Assembly (NCBI RefSeq): GCF_037023745.1
Contig: NZ_CP146101.1
Location: forward strand, 6,712,001 to 6,776,000
DNA length: 64,000 bases
DNA from: Streptomyces sp. SCSIO 30461
GTDB taxonomy: Bacteria; Actinomycetota; Actinomycetes; Streptomycetales; Streptomycetaceae
Direction of reading: 5' to 3'
A program made the position numbers and the translations under genes. The notes under the pieces are model-generated. The model ran no database searches. It was not told the origin of the DNA and saw nothing but the letters and a program-made list of their open reading frames with translations. Shown piece by piece: positions 43,668 to 51,514 of this stretch (its first letter is position 1; each line of letters starts with the position of its first letter).

Positions 43668-44546
43668 CTATCGGCGGGAGGGGGCGGGGCGGCTGGTGGT
43701 GGTGCTCCAGCGCGGCACGCTGGCAGTCACGCGTGGGGGCGTGGGGCGCAGGGAGACGGCGCGCTGGACATCTAGGGGTGTCGGGGCCGATGGGCGGTCC
43801 GGTTCGATGGGGGTGAGGTGTGCCATGCCGGCGGCGTAGCTGAATGTGGCTTCGCGCCATCGGGCAAGCGGCGCCGGGTCGGCGACGCACTCGGTGACGG
43901 CGGTGATCAGGGCGACGGGGGTGTCGGTGCTAGCCGTGGCGTACCAGAGGGGTCGGTTGATGGAGGTGCCGGCCCATAGGTGCCAGCGGGCTTCGCGGGT
44001 GTTCAGCTCGTCGTCCAGGGAGAGCGGGCCGACGGTGTGGTCCAGTGAGGCGAGCTTGTCGGGTGACTGGATGGAGAACACGTCTGGGTCGGGGCGGGCG
44101 AAGAGCCAGCCGCGGTCAGTGAGCGGGGCGACGGCGCGAAAGGGATCCCGGTCGGGGACTCTCGGGTCGGGTCGTGCGAGGTAGGCGTCCGGTCCCTGCT
44201 CGTACGCCGTGGCGAGCGCGGTGGTGAACGCGGTGACGAATTCGGTGGGGACGCTGTCGTTGAAGCAGACACCCCACGTCGGGGGGGCGAAGGGGTCCTT
44301 GTAGGCGTTGATGCGCCAGAGGCCGTCGTCTTCGCCTTCGGGGAGGAAGCCGAGACGGACCCGGTCGTCGGGCGCGTGCACGTAGGCGTTGCCGAGGTCA
44401 TCGTGGCGCAGGCTCCAGCCGAGTGCTGTGAGTGGGGCAAGGGCGGGGTCGCCGGTGCCGGTCGCGCGGGCGAGGTGGCGCGGCCGGACGTAGACGTCCC
44501 CGTCGATTACGGGTGTGTCGTGGTCGGGGTGGAGATGAGGAGGCAA
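43668..44546 (-). CDS. DUF317-domain protein
   Basis: 292 aa, TTG start. VYVRPRHLARATGTGDPALA, LTALGWSLRHDDLGNAYVHA and FNDSVPTEFVTAFTTALATA form the first DUF317 unit. A second follows (PLTDRGWLFARPDPDVFSIQ ... RWHLWAGTSINRPLWYATAS), then a basic disordered tail. It is the third DUF317-type gene in the window, on the far side of the caspase cassette from the first two. Confidence 0.75.
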   Translation of the reverse strand: MPPHLHPDHDTPVIDGDVYVRPRHLARATGTGDPALAPLTALGWSLRHDDLGNAYVHAPDDRVRLGFLPEGEDDGLWRINAYKDPFAPPTWGVCFNDSVPTEFVTAFTTALATAYEQGPDAYLARPDPRVPDRDPFRAVAPLTDRGWLFARPDPDVFSIQSPDKLASLDHTVGPLSLDDELNTREARWHLWAGTSINRPLWYATASTDTPVALITAVTECVADPAPLARWREATFSYAAGMAHLTPIEPDRPSAPTPLDVQRAVSLRPTPPRVTASVPRWSTTTSRPAPSRR

Positions 44547-44586
44547 GCGAGGTCCGGTGGTCCATGGTGATGGATAGGGGGGCGGG

Positions 44587-44913
44587 TCAGGGCTTGCGCC
44601 TGCGGCGGAGTTCGATCACTGGGGCCCATTCCGGGTGGTCCGTGAGGAGCTTGCGCGCGTACAGGGCGGTGTAGTTGTTGTTGAGGCCCTTCACGCCGTA
44701 GGGGCGGCTCCAGCGGAGTGCTTCGAACAGGGCTTTCATGCCGACGCGTTGGGCGCCGCTGGCGACGCGTTCGGCGACGAGGCGCTCCAGCAGCCGGTAG
44801 ATCCACGGGTGGCGTGCGTCGAAGTTGTGGAACTGGGCGCTGATCGGGTCAGCGAGGTCGCGATCGGGGTGTCCGGGTCCGGTGATCCGGTGGGGTGCGG
44901 TGGACAAGGACAT
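44587..44913 (-). CDS. Small conserved-looking hypothetical protein of mobile elements
   Basis: 108 aa. YRLLERLVAERVASGAQRVG, MKALFEALRWSRPYG, LNNNYTALYARKLLTDHPEW and a basic end ELRRRRKP resemble a small actinophage/plasmid protein family with an L-N-N-N-Y-x-A-x-Y-A-R core that I recall without a function. Basic C-terminus could contact nucleic acid. Same orientation as flanking genes. Confidence 0.55.
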   Translation of the reverse strand: MSLSTAPHRITGPGHPDRDLADPISAQFHNFDARHPWIYRLLERLVAERVASGAQRVGMKALFEALRWSRPYGVKGLNNNYTALYARKLLTDHPEWAPVIELRRRRKP

Positions 44914-44931
44914 GGCGGGGCTCCTGTGTGG

Positions 44932-46164
44932 TCAGGCAGGGCGGGGGTGCGCGATGGGGAGGGTGCGCAGCCGGGCGAAGACGGTGAGCAGACCAAGGGC
45001 CTGTAGGACGGCGGCGGCGGTGATGACCGTGCCGAGTTGGCCTGGGGTGACGGCGGCGACGAGGAGTCCGGCGAGGGGGAAGGGCAGGGTGAGGAGGAGG
45101 ATCGTCAGCGCCAGGGTGGCGCCGAACACCTGGGGTGGGATGAGGTGGGAGCGCAGGGTGCGCAGGACCACGGTCAGTCCGCCCTCGCCGGCCATTAATG
45201 CGGCGATGAGCAGCATGTATGCGTAGTAGGTGTGGGCGTGGGCGACGGCCAGGGCCGCGCCGGTCGCCAGCAGGGCGAAGGCGGCGCCGACGGGCCACAG
45301 CCCGTACCGGTCGATGGCGAGGCGCGCGGCGGTGACCGCGAGGAGGGACGCTCCGGCCGCCGCTGACCAGATGAGTCCGGCCTGCGCGGTGGTGTGCCCG
45401 AACTCGCTGACGACGATGACCGGTGTGGCGGCCTGCAGCAGCCCGATCGATATGTTGGAGACGACCAGGCCGGTCACCAGCCAGGCGAGGGCGGGCAGCG
45501 AGCGCAGGGTGGACCATCCGGTGCGCAGCCCCGCGGCCACCGGCAGCAGGCCGGTCGGCTGATGCTGCTGCCCGGGGGCGAGCGCGGCGGCCAGGATGGA
45601 GCAGGCCGCGAGGACGAGCAGCATCCCGTACGGTCCGCTGTGCTGCAGGAGCAGCCCTGCGGCGGCGGGGCCGGTGAGGGTGGCGCTCTGGTCGATGCCG
45701 AGCAGGACCGACTGCACCCGGTGGGCGCGGTTGCCCGCCCGGCGGCTGGCGTCGCTGCCCGCCGTCTCCACGGCGATATAGGAGAACTCGCTGAGCACGC
45801 CCGTCAAGGCGGCGAGCGCCATGACCGTCACGATCGCCGCCGAGCCGGTCTGCTGGGACAGGAGACCGGCCGCAGCGACAACGACGACGGCCCGGGCCAG
45901 GCTCGCCCACCGGGTCACACGTGCGGTGCCGATCCGGTCGACGAGCGCGCCGGCCACGGCGAACGCGGCCAGGCGCGGTGTCCACTCCAGCGCGAACGCG
46001 AGCCCGGTCAGGGTCGCGGAGCCGGTCGTGGCCAGCACCAGCAGGGGGATGCCGTAGGTGGCCATGGCGAACGCCGCCGCGTCCGCGGCACGCGGCAGGT
46101 AGACGCTCCGTACCAGGGTCGGGACCAGGGGCGGTGCGGGCCGTACAGCGGCATGTCGTGTCAC
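44932..46164 (-). CDS. MFS transporter
   Basis: 410 aa from GTG 46164, overlapping the upstream regulator stop (GTGA). About twelve membrane helices; the cytoplasmic loop after helix 2 is ALVDRIGTARVTRWASLARA, as in MFS-type exporters of the enterobactin/macrolide-exporter group. Coupling to two winged-helix regulators suggests a drug or metabolite exporter under local control. Substrate unknown. Confidence 0.82.
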   Translation of the reverse strand: MTRHAAVRPAPPLVPTLVRSVYLPRAADAAAFAMATYGIPLLVLATTGSATLTGLAFALEWTPRLAAFAVAGALVDRIGTARVTRWASLARAVVVVAAAGLLSQQTGSAAIVTVMALAALTGVLSEFSYIAVETAGSDASRRAGNRAHRVQSVLLGIDQSATLTGPAAAGLLLQHSGPYGMLLVLAACSILAAALAPGQQHQPTGLLPVAAGLRTGWSTLRSLPALAWLVTGLVVSNISIGLLQAATPVIVVSEFGHTTAQAGLIWSAAAGASLLAVTAARLAIDRYGLWPVGAAFALLATGAALAVAHAHTYYAYMLLIAALMAGEGGLTVVLRTLRSHLIPPQVFGATLALTILLLTLPFPLAGLLVAAVTPGQLGTVITAAAVLQALGLLTVFARLRTLPIAHPRPA

Positions 46165-46661
46165 GCGGCGAGCTCGCAGTCCGACTGGTACAGCTGCCGC
46201 TCGTGGACGGCGATCCACCGGGCCAGCGCCTCCTGCGGCTCGTGCACGTCCAGCCGTGTGTTGCCCGTCACGACGACGCCGTCTTGGGCGTCGCCGTGTG
46301 CGGTGGGCTCGGATATCAGTCGCAGGGTGTGGCGGATCCGGTCGGTGAACGTGCCGCTGGGCGCGGGGTAGTGGTGGCGTCGTGCCCAGCGGGCGATCGT
46401 GTCGTACAGGTCGGCGAGGTCGCGTCCGGTGTCGGTGAGCCCGATGCCGTGCGGGGAGCGCACGATCAGGCCGAGGGTCTGTGCCCGGGTGACGGCCTGG
46501 CGCAACGCGTGGCGTGAGAGGTCGGGGAACGTGGCGGACATGCCGCGTGCCGGGATGGCGCCGTGGTCGTCGATCTCGGTGATCAGACGGATCAGCGCCA
46601 CAGTCGACAACACGCGCGTGGCGGGCTGGGCCTGGGTGTGCGGGAGGGGGGTGGTGGTCAT
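46161..46661 (-). CDS. Winged-helix regulator
   Basis: 166 aa, ATG overlapping the stop of the HxlR-type gene (ATGA). STVALIRLITEIDDHGAIPA, SRHALRQAVTRAQTLGLIVR, IGLTDTGRDLADLYDT is a clear winged-helix pattern; no extra ligand domain is recognised. It is sandwiched by four-base overlaps between an HxlR-like gene and the MFS exporter, so it is probably involved in controlling the exporter. Confidence 0.7.
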   Translation of the reverse strand: MTTTPLPHTQAQPATRVLSTVALIRLITEIDDHGAIPARGMSATFPDLSRHALRQAVTRAQTLGLIVRSPHGIGLTDTGRDLADLYDTIARWARRHHYPAPSGTFTDRIRHTLRLISEPTAHGDAQDGVVVTGNTRLDVHEPQEALARWIAVHERQLYQSDCELAA

Positions 46662-47509
46662 CGGCTCGGGGCTCCCATCGGAAGGGCGGCGTGCGGTCGG
46701 GCTGCGTGCGTGTGGGAGAACAGCGCGGCGTTTCGCCACGCCGGGCGATATGTGGACTGGGGCGGTGGCGGTGCCGTGGTGGGGGCGGGACGCCGGGTGG
46801 GGGTACGGAGCCACGTCGGAGACGGCGCGGGGGTCACCCGGTCGGGGTTTCCCCACACGGGGTGGGTGGCGGCGTGGGCCGGTGGGCGTCCGGCGGCCCA
46901 GGCCGACAGGCCCGCGAAGAAGCCGCCCAGACGGTGGCCGGCATGGGTCAGCCGGTAGGGCTGGCCCATGCCGGCGCTGTTCACCAGTCCGTCGTCGACC
47001 AACTGCCGCAACTGCGGGTAGATGCCCGTCCACAACACAGTCGGCATGGCGAGTCGGGCCAGCCCGCGCGCGGTCGCTTCCTCGCGTGCTTTCAGCGCCC
47101 ACAGGATCGCCGGGGTCTGGCGTCGGCTGATCAGGGCGAGGCTGTCCTCGATCTGCTCCACCGGGGACAGCGGTGTGTCCGGCTGTTCCAGGAACTCTCC
47201 GGCCCACGAGGCGAGGGCCGGCAGCGCGGGCAGGAGCTGCCGACCCCGCTCGGTGAGCCCGTACGTGACGTGCCGCGAAGCGTGCTCGGTGCGCTCGGCC
47301 AGCCCTGCGTGGCACAGCAGTCGCACTTTCGGGTGGAGCTGGCCGGGGTGGATCCAGGAGAGGCGGTCCGCGATCTGCGAGTAGCGCAGCGGCCCGTCCG
47401 AAAGGGCCAGCAGGATCCGGACGTTCCAGCTCGGGGTGATCATGCTGAGCGCCTCGGTGACGCGGGCGACGTCCGTATCCGTGGCAGGGGGCAGTCCTGT
47501 AGCAGCCAA
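46658..47509 (-). CDS. Tandem HxlR-type winged-helix regulator
   Basis: 283 aa, TTG start with AGGAG upstream. Two HxlR-like wings are fused: WNVRILLALSDGPLRYSQIA ... YGLTERGRQLLPALPALASW, and TPAILWALKAREEATARGLA ... YRLTHAGHRLGGFFAGLSAW, the second degenerate. A Pro-rich tail follows. HxlR proteins normally have one such domain, so this is an internal duplication. Confidence 0.75.
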   Translation of the reverse strand: MAATGLPPATDTDVARVTEALSMITPSWNVRILLALSDGPLRYSQIADRLSWIHPGQLHPKVRLLCHAGLAERTEHASRHVTYGLTERGRQLLPALPALASWAGEFLEQPDTPLSPVEQIEDSLALISRRQTPAILWALKAREEATARGLARLAMPTVLWTGIYPQLRQLVDDGLVNSAGMGQPYRLTHAGHRLGGFFAGLSAWAAGRPPAHAATHPVWGNPDRVTPAPSPTWLRTPTRRPAPTTAPPPPQSTYRPAWRNAALFSHTHAARPHAALPMGAPSR

Positions 47510-47536
47510 GGCAGAAAACTCCTAGCAGTGGGGGGT

Positions 47537-47947
47537 TCAGCGGCTCGGGGCAGCGCTGGGCGTCGCGGAGCGCGCGACAGGTGGTGTGAGGGGATCGGGC
47601 ACGGGTTCCGCGGGCCGAGGACGGCTCGGGGCGAGGCTGTGAACAACCGCGGCCGTGGAGACGGACTGGGTGTCGCGGACGGCGACGGCCTCGGCGAGAC
47701 GACGCGTACCGTCGAGGAGGTGGGACACCTCGAAGCCGGTGATCTTCCGTTCGGGATGGATCAGTTGGGCGAGGCGTTCGCGGTGGAAGGTGATGCTGCG
47801 CTCAGCGTCGGCGAGACTCTCGTGCATGGCGAGGAGGGCTGCGAGCATCCCGGGCGGATGGTCCTGGGCCCAGGCGTGGAGTTCGGCGAGCGGAGCGCCG
47901 TACAACTCCTCTATCCGTGCAGCTATCTCGGTGGAAGTCGGGTGCAA
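47537..47947 (-). CDS. Hypothetical helical protein
   Basis: About 136 aa from a TTG at 47947, 11 nt after the upstream stop; a GTG at 47989 overlapping that gene is the alternative. STEIAARIEELYGAPLAELH, ESLADAERSITFHRERLAQL and FEVSHLLDGTRRLAEAVAVR are amphipathic helices, then a Pro-rich tail. It shares the theme H-R-E-x-L-A with the gene at 49.6-50.2 kb. No family recognised. Confidence 0.5.
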   Translation of the reverse strand: MHPTSTEIAARIEELYGAPLAELHAWAQDHPPGMLAALLAMHESLADAERSITFHRERLAQLIHPERKITGFEVSHLLDGTRRLAEAVAVRDTQSVSTAAVVHSLAPSRPRPAEPVPDPLTPPVARSATPSAAPSR

Positions 47948-47957
47948 TCGCTGGCTT

Positions 47958-48398
47958 TCACGGGTGGCGGGCTCGGGCCGTCCCGGCACGCGGAGGTGCC
48001 GGAACGGCCGTAGGCCCGGTAGTGGCCAGACGCGCCTGCGCGACCGGGACCGGCCGGCGGAGGCGGGTCGGCGGCATGGTGCGCAGCAGCTCGCCGAGGG
48101 CGGCGCGGTAGCTGTCGCGCGCGTCGAGTGCCGCGTCCAGCCACTGCGCGTCGAAGCGGAGCTTGTCCGCCGACAAGTCCCCCAGGTCGCCCTCGGGTGA
48201 CATCGCGGCGTGCACGCGGTCGCGGACGCGGACCACCTGTGCCTCGGCCAGGGCCAGGAAGGAACGCAGCTCCAGTCCCCGGGTGAGCGCGGGTGAGACA
48301 TCCGGGCTCATGGCCGCCTCATACAGCTCGGCGAGGGAGGCCGCGAAGACCGCGGTCAGGTGGTCGTCCATGGTGCTGGGCCGGTGGCCGGTGCTCAT
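47958..48398 (-). CDS. Hypothetical helical protein
   Basis: 146 aa, ATG overlapping the upstream stop (ATGA). Entirely helical first 110 residues (MDDHLTAVFAASLAELYEAA, LRSFLALAEAQVVRVRDRV, WLDAALDARDSYRAALGELL) and a basic tail. Part of a set of three adjacent small helical proteins coupled to each other. No family recognised. Confidence 0.55.
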   Translation of the reverse strand: MSTGHRPSTMDDHLTAVFAASLAELYEAAMSPDVSPALTRGLELRSFLALAEAQVVRVRDRVHAAMSPEGDLGDLSADKLRFDAQWLDAALDARDSYRAALGELLRTMPPTRLRRPVPVAQARLATTGPTAVPAPPRAGTARARHP

Positions 48399-48871
48399 CG
48401 CCGCACCGCCCTTCCCACCTGCGGTGTCGTCGGCATGGTCGCGGGTCGGCTCGGGGCACTGGTCTGCGGGGCCGGTCCCCTACGCGGGCCGAAGCGCGCG
48501 AGTTGTTCGGCGGCGAAGCCCTTCTTCCCCGGAGCGTTCGGGTCGAGGAGGAACCGGATCACCATGGCCCGTCCGTCACGTGTGGCGACCGCCGCGTTGA
48601 CGCGGTGGGCCAAGTCCATCGTGGGGTCATCCACCTCGCTCGGGCGTGTCTCCAGCGCGGCGACGAGGGCGTCCTCCGCGCGGTCGAGCGCCGCCTCGGA
48701 TGCCGCCAGCAGCCCATGCCACCGGACGAGCTCGGTGGCCTCAGGATCGGCGTGCGGGGCTGCGGACACCGCGGCCTTCAGCTCATCCATGCCCATCCCG
48801 AAGTGTGCTGCGATCCGGTCGGCGAGCACACCCACGACATCCGTCGTCGTGTCGGCGTGGTCGTCAAGCAA
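48395..48871 (-). CDS. Hypothetical helical protein
   Basis: 158 aa, TTG start preceded by an ideal AAGGAGG. VVGVLADRIAAHFGMGMDEL, WHGLLAASEAALDRAEDALV and DGRAMVIRFLLDPNAPGKKG suggest a helical bundle; the tail is Pro/Arg-rich. First of three coupled small genes downstream of the SH3 protein gene. No family recognised. Confidence 0.55.
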   Translation of the reverse strand: MLDDHADTTTDVVGVLADRIAAHFGMGMDELKAAVSAAPHADPEATELVRWHGLLAASEAALDRAEDALVAALETRPSEVDDPTMDLAHRVNAAVATRDGRAMVIRFLLDPNAPGKKGFAAEQLARFGPRRGPAPQTSAPSRPATMPTTPQVGRAVRR

Positions 48872-48946
48872 GGAGACCTCCTTGGTTCGTCAAAAAGAGC
48901 GCGGCTTGCCCGGCCTTTCGGAACAAGATCCGGGCGTTGGCGAGGT

Positions 48947-48980
48947 GAATTCCTTGACCTGGTAGGCGGGTTGGGAATTC
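48947..48980 (-). terminator. Possible terminator of the SH3 gene
   Basis: GAATTCC / GGAATTC inverted repeat (48947-48953, 48974-48980) with a 20-nt loop, 7 nt beyond the stop at 48988. Confidence 0.35.
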
Positions 48981-48987
48981 AGTGCGA

Positions 48988-49350
48988 TCAGTCGAGGCAC
49001 ATTCGGACGTCGCGGTACACGTAGGTCCCGGAAACCCAGCCCTTCACGCCGGTGGTCCGGTCCGTGATGTAGAGCCAGTTCCCGCTCTTCTTGTGCACGG
49101 TGAACGTGTGGCTGTCGTAGAGCAGGCCGACCGCGGTCGACTTCGTCGTGGCCTTGGAGCGGATGTTCACGACCTTCGTATGGACCGCGTACGGCAGCGG
49201 CGGCAGGTAATCGCAGTCCACAGCAGGTACGGCGGCCACAGCGGTCACGGCGGTGGGAGTGATGGCCGCGCTCGCGGCAGGAGCCGACAACAGCGGCGAA
49301 GCGAGGGCCGCGAGCCCGGCGGCAGATAGAGCTATGCGGGTTGAGCGCAT
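48988..49350 (-). CDS. Secreted SH3-domain protein
   Basis: 120 aa from ATG 49350, which has GGAGG ten bases upstream. Signal peptide MRSTRIALSAAGLAALASPL with cleavage near ASA. A bacterial SH3 domain follows: VNIRSKATTKSTAVGLLYDS, HTFTVHKKSGNWLYITD, GVKGWVSGTYVY. Two cysteines flank the domain. Likely binds peptidoglycan or acts at the cell surface. The frame upstream stays open into the previous gene, but the signal peptide and ribosome-binding site fix this start. Confidence 0.82.
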   Translation of the reverse strand: MRSTRIALSAAGLAALASPLLSAPAASAAITPTAVTAVAAVPAVDCDYLPPLPYAVHTKVVNIRSKATTKSTAVGLLYDSHTFTVHKKSGNWLYITDRTTGVKGWVSGTYVYRDVRMCLD

Positions 49351-49438
49351 ACGAAAATGACCTCCGTAAGGAAATGGGGACATGCAGGGGAGGACGTCAG
49401 GACGTGTGGTCCCGGCGTCTGCGATAAGGGTCTGGGAA

Positions 49439-49463
49439 ATCGCCGGTTTGGCTAACCGGCGAT
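49439..49463. promoter_or_regulatory. Palindrome upstream of the SH3 gene
   Basis: ATCGCCGGTT-TGGCT-AACCGGCGAT, a perfect 10-bp inverted repeat in the leader of the SH3 gene, next to TATAGA (about 49470). Its right half recurs at 52467-52487 (GTTTGG...ACCGGCGATC). Operator or hairpin. Confidence 0.5.
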
Positions 49464-49619
49464 CGTCGTCTATATTCCGCCGCCCACCGACACCCAAGCC
49501 GTCAAACGCGCTGCACAGAAAGGCACTTATGAAATGGCTGGCGGTGGTGTGCCCGTGCGCATGGGTCCTCTCGGTGTACGAGAGGGGGACTATCGGCCAT
49601 GCCGGTCGAGAGCATGCGT

Positions 49620-49667
49620 GGGGCGGTGCGGGGTCGGGGCGGTGCGGGGTCGGGGCGGTGCGGGGTC
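49620..49667 (-). repeat. 16-bp tandem repeat, three copies
   Basis: GGGGCGGTGCGGGGTC three times without mismatch (top strand), inside the 3' part of the winged-helix-type gene. The unit is not a multiple of three, so copy number changes the C-terminal frame. Confidence 0.85.
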
Positions 49668-50118
49668 GGCGTCGGTGGGCCATGAGTGCGGCCCGGCCCG
49701 TGTCGGTCAGGGTGACCGGCTGGCCCGCGTGCAGGGGGTGGTCGGTGTCCCGGGTGAGAAGGCCGGCCGATTCCAGGCGCTGTAAGTCGGCGTAGGGGAG
49801 GCGAGTTTTGGATGCCGTGGCCACGGACCGGCGGTTGGTCAGCAGGTGCTCATGGAGCTCCAGCGCGCGGATCAACCGCCGCTCGGCGGCCTCCCGCTCC
49901 TCGACGGCTTCCTCCATCTGGTCGACGGTGCGGTCGATCCGGTCGAACAGCGCGTCATCGACGGGGAACTCCCCGCTGGCGAGCCAGTGCAGCAGGCTGC
50001 GGTAGAAGGTCACACCGGTCTCCGCCCGGGCCAGCTCGCGGTGCAGGTCCACCGCGCGGGCATGGTCCTCGTCCAGGACGCCGAGGTCCCGATGGCGCCA
50101 CAGGGTGTCGACGTCGTG

Positions 50119-50167
50119 GCCGCTGGCCGCTGGCTGCTGGCTGCTGGCTGCTGGCTGCTGGCTGCTT
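50119..50167 (-). repeat. 7-bp tandem repeat, seven copies
   Basis: On the minus strand: AAGCAGC, four perfect CAGCAGC, two CAGCGGC. It lies about 20 codons after the TTG start of the winged-helix-type gene. Each unit change shifts the frame by one. Confidence 0.88.
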
Positions 50168-50243
50168 CCAGACGGTGATCGAGGGACGACAGGACCCGGC
50201 GCGGTGGTGCGGGTTCAGCGGGCAAACGGGCGGCTCCTCGGGT

Positions 50244-50726
50244 TCATCGGACGGGGCTGTGAGCGGTGCTCGGGGTGGGGCGCGGGGCGGGCAGGCCAAG
50301 GGTGCGGGCGGGCCCGGGCTTCGGCACGGGTGGCCTGGTCTCCAGTTGCGGGGAACGGGAGCGGGCGGCGTGGGTGCGGGCGCTGAGCGGTCGGCGCGGC
50401 AGGCCCAGGCGGCGGCCGACCTCGTCGTAGACGTCGTTGCGAGCCCGGGGTCGTACCGCGACGACGTGGATCTCGCTGGTGTGCGGCGACGTGGCGGGTG
50501 CAGGTCGCAGCGCGTAGACGATCCGCCACGCGCGGCGGGAGTCAAAGGCGAGCTTGCGGTAGCCGGACAGGTCGCCGGTCAGCTTGCTGCCGAACAGATC
50601 CGCGCTCACCACGTCCTGCAACTGCGCGAGTGCCAGGTCGCGGATGTCTCCCGGCGCCTGCAGGAGATCGCTCAGCGCCCGCGGGTCGAAGCTGAGACCG
50701 AACCCGGGCGGCCTGCCCGCGCTCAC
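50244..50726 (-). CDS. RelE/ParE-like toxin
   Basis: 160 aa, GTG overlapping the DUF4913 stop (GTGA). The first 105 residues have the RelE/ParE toxin pattern: LQDVVSADLFGSKLTGDLSG, YRKLAFDSRRAWRIVYALRP, EIHVVAVRPRARNDVYDEVG. A basic, Pro-rich 50-residue tail is additional. No typical antitoxin (RHH, HTH or PHD) is adjacent; the coupled DUF4913 gene upstream takes the antitoxin position. Confidence 0.75.
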   Translation of the reverse strand: MSAGRPPGFGLSFDPRALSDLLQAPGDIRDLALAQLQDVVSADLFGSKLTGDLSGYRKLAFDSRRAWRIVYALRPAPATSPHTSEIHVVAVRPRARNDVYDEVGRRLGLPRRPLSARTHAARSRSPQLETRPPVPKPGPARTLGLPAPRPTPSTAHSPVR

Positions 50727-51460
50727 GGCGCCGGCTCCGACACCCCGACCACCTCAGCCTCAGCCTCGCCGGGCGTGTCGGTGTCGTCGGTGTCGGGCTT
50801 CTCGGAGCGGGCCGAGGGCGGCGGGCCGGGCAGCAGCCGGTGGGCCGGCCGGTCGGGAGAGGTCATACAGGCCGACAGGGGGCCTGCGGGCGCGCGGATC
50901 GCCGCGACGGTGTGGGTGAGGAAGTCGCGGTGCCACACCGCCATCCCGGCCAGCCCCGCATCCGGTTCCTTGTGCTGCAGGTAGGCCAGCCACAGGGAGT
51001 GCAGCCACGCGACGACGTCGTCGTGCTCCTGCCACCGCAGACACCACGGCGCGGCCGTCGTGACCTCCGCCCCGTACACGGGCAGGAGGAAGTCATCCAC
51101 CCAGTCCGACAGCGCGTCGAGCTCGTCCTCAAGCGCCGGCCCCTCCAGTTCGAGGATCGGCCGCGGCTCCGGCGGCACGGAGGGAGGCGGGCCACCGAAA
51201 CCGGACGCACCGAACGACGAGAAAGGCGACAACGACGGTGCGGGTGGGGGCGCGGCGGCCAGGTGATCCAGCTGCTGGGCCTGCTGGGCAGACTGCTCCA
51301 TCAGACGCCGAACGTTCGCCTCGATTCCCTCAAGGTGCGCGTCGGGAACCCGGATCGGCTCCAACGCCGCTGATTCTTCGCTTCCTTCGGTTTCAGGCAG
51401 GGAAATGAGAGCCTCCTCGGGGCCGGGGGTATGGGGATGGAGCACCTTGGCGGCGGGCAC
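50723..51460 (-). CDS. DUF4913-domain protein
   Basis: 245 aa, GTG start. A helical N-terminus (LEGIEANVRRLMEQSAQQAQ) and Pro-rich linker lead to the DUF4913 core: LDALSDWVDDFLLPVYGAEV, PWCLRWQEHDDVVAWLHSLW, GMAVWHRDFLTHTVAAI. DUF4913 proteins are small actinobacterial plasmid/ICE proteins of unknown function. Coupling to the RelE-like toxin suggests a functional pair. Confidence 0.78.
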   Translation of the reverse strand: MPAAKVLHPHTPGPEEALISLPETEGSEESAALEPIRVPDAHLEGIEANVRRLMEQSAQQAQQLDHLAAAPPPAPSLSPFSSFGASGFGGPPPSVPPEPRPILELEGPALEDELDALSDWVDDFLLPVYGAEVTTAAPWCLRWQEHDDVVAWLHSLWLAYLQHKEPDAGLAGMAVWHRDFLTHTVAAIRAPAGPLSACMTSPDRPAHRLLPGPPPSARSEKPDTDDTDTPGEAEAEVVGVSEPAP

Positions 51461-51514
51461 ATACCGCAGGCGGGCGGCAAACCGGCCGTCGGGCGCTCTG
51501 GTGGGACGCGGTCG

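Larger units (their letters stand above)
49590..50225 (-). pseudogene. Winged-helix-type gene split by frame-shifting tandem repeats (candidate phase-variable gene)
   Basis: A TTG at 50225 with GAGGAG nine bases upstream opens PAEPAPPRRVLSSLDHRLEA, then a 7-bp tandem repeat (50119-50167). The sensible continuation (DVDTLWRHRDLGVLDEDHAR, LARAETGVTFYRSLLHWLAS, QMEEAVEEREAAERRLIRAL, then the winged-helix-like LPYADLQRLESAGLLTRD and VTLTDTGRAALMAH) is in another frame. One more or two fewer repeat units would join them. Near the 3' end a 16-bp repeat (49620-49667) shifts frame again. Beyond it the present frame runs without a stop into the SH3 gene, while another frame ends at 49590. Downstream of the RelE-like gene by 18 nt. 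Confidence 0.6.

Noticed and set aside
48988..50052. Single 354-residue protein joining the winged-helix part to the SH3 domain
   Set aside because: The SH3 part has its own ribosome-binding site and signal peptide at 49350. An internal signal peptide makes a fusion implausible, and the open frame is explained by the 16-bp repeat shifting frame.
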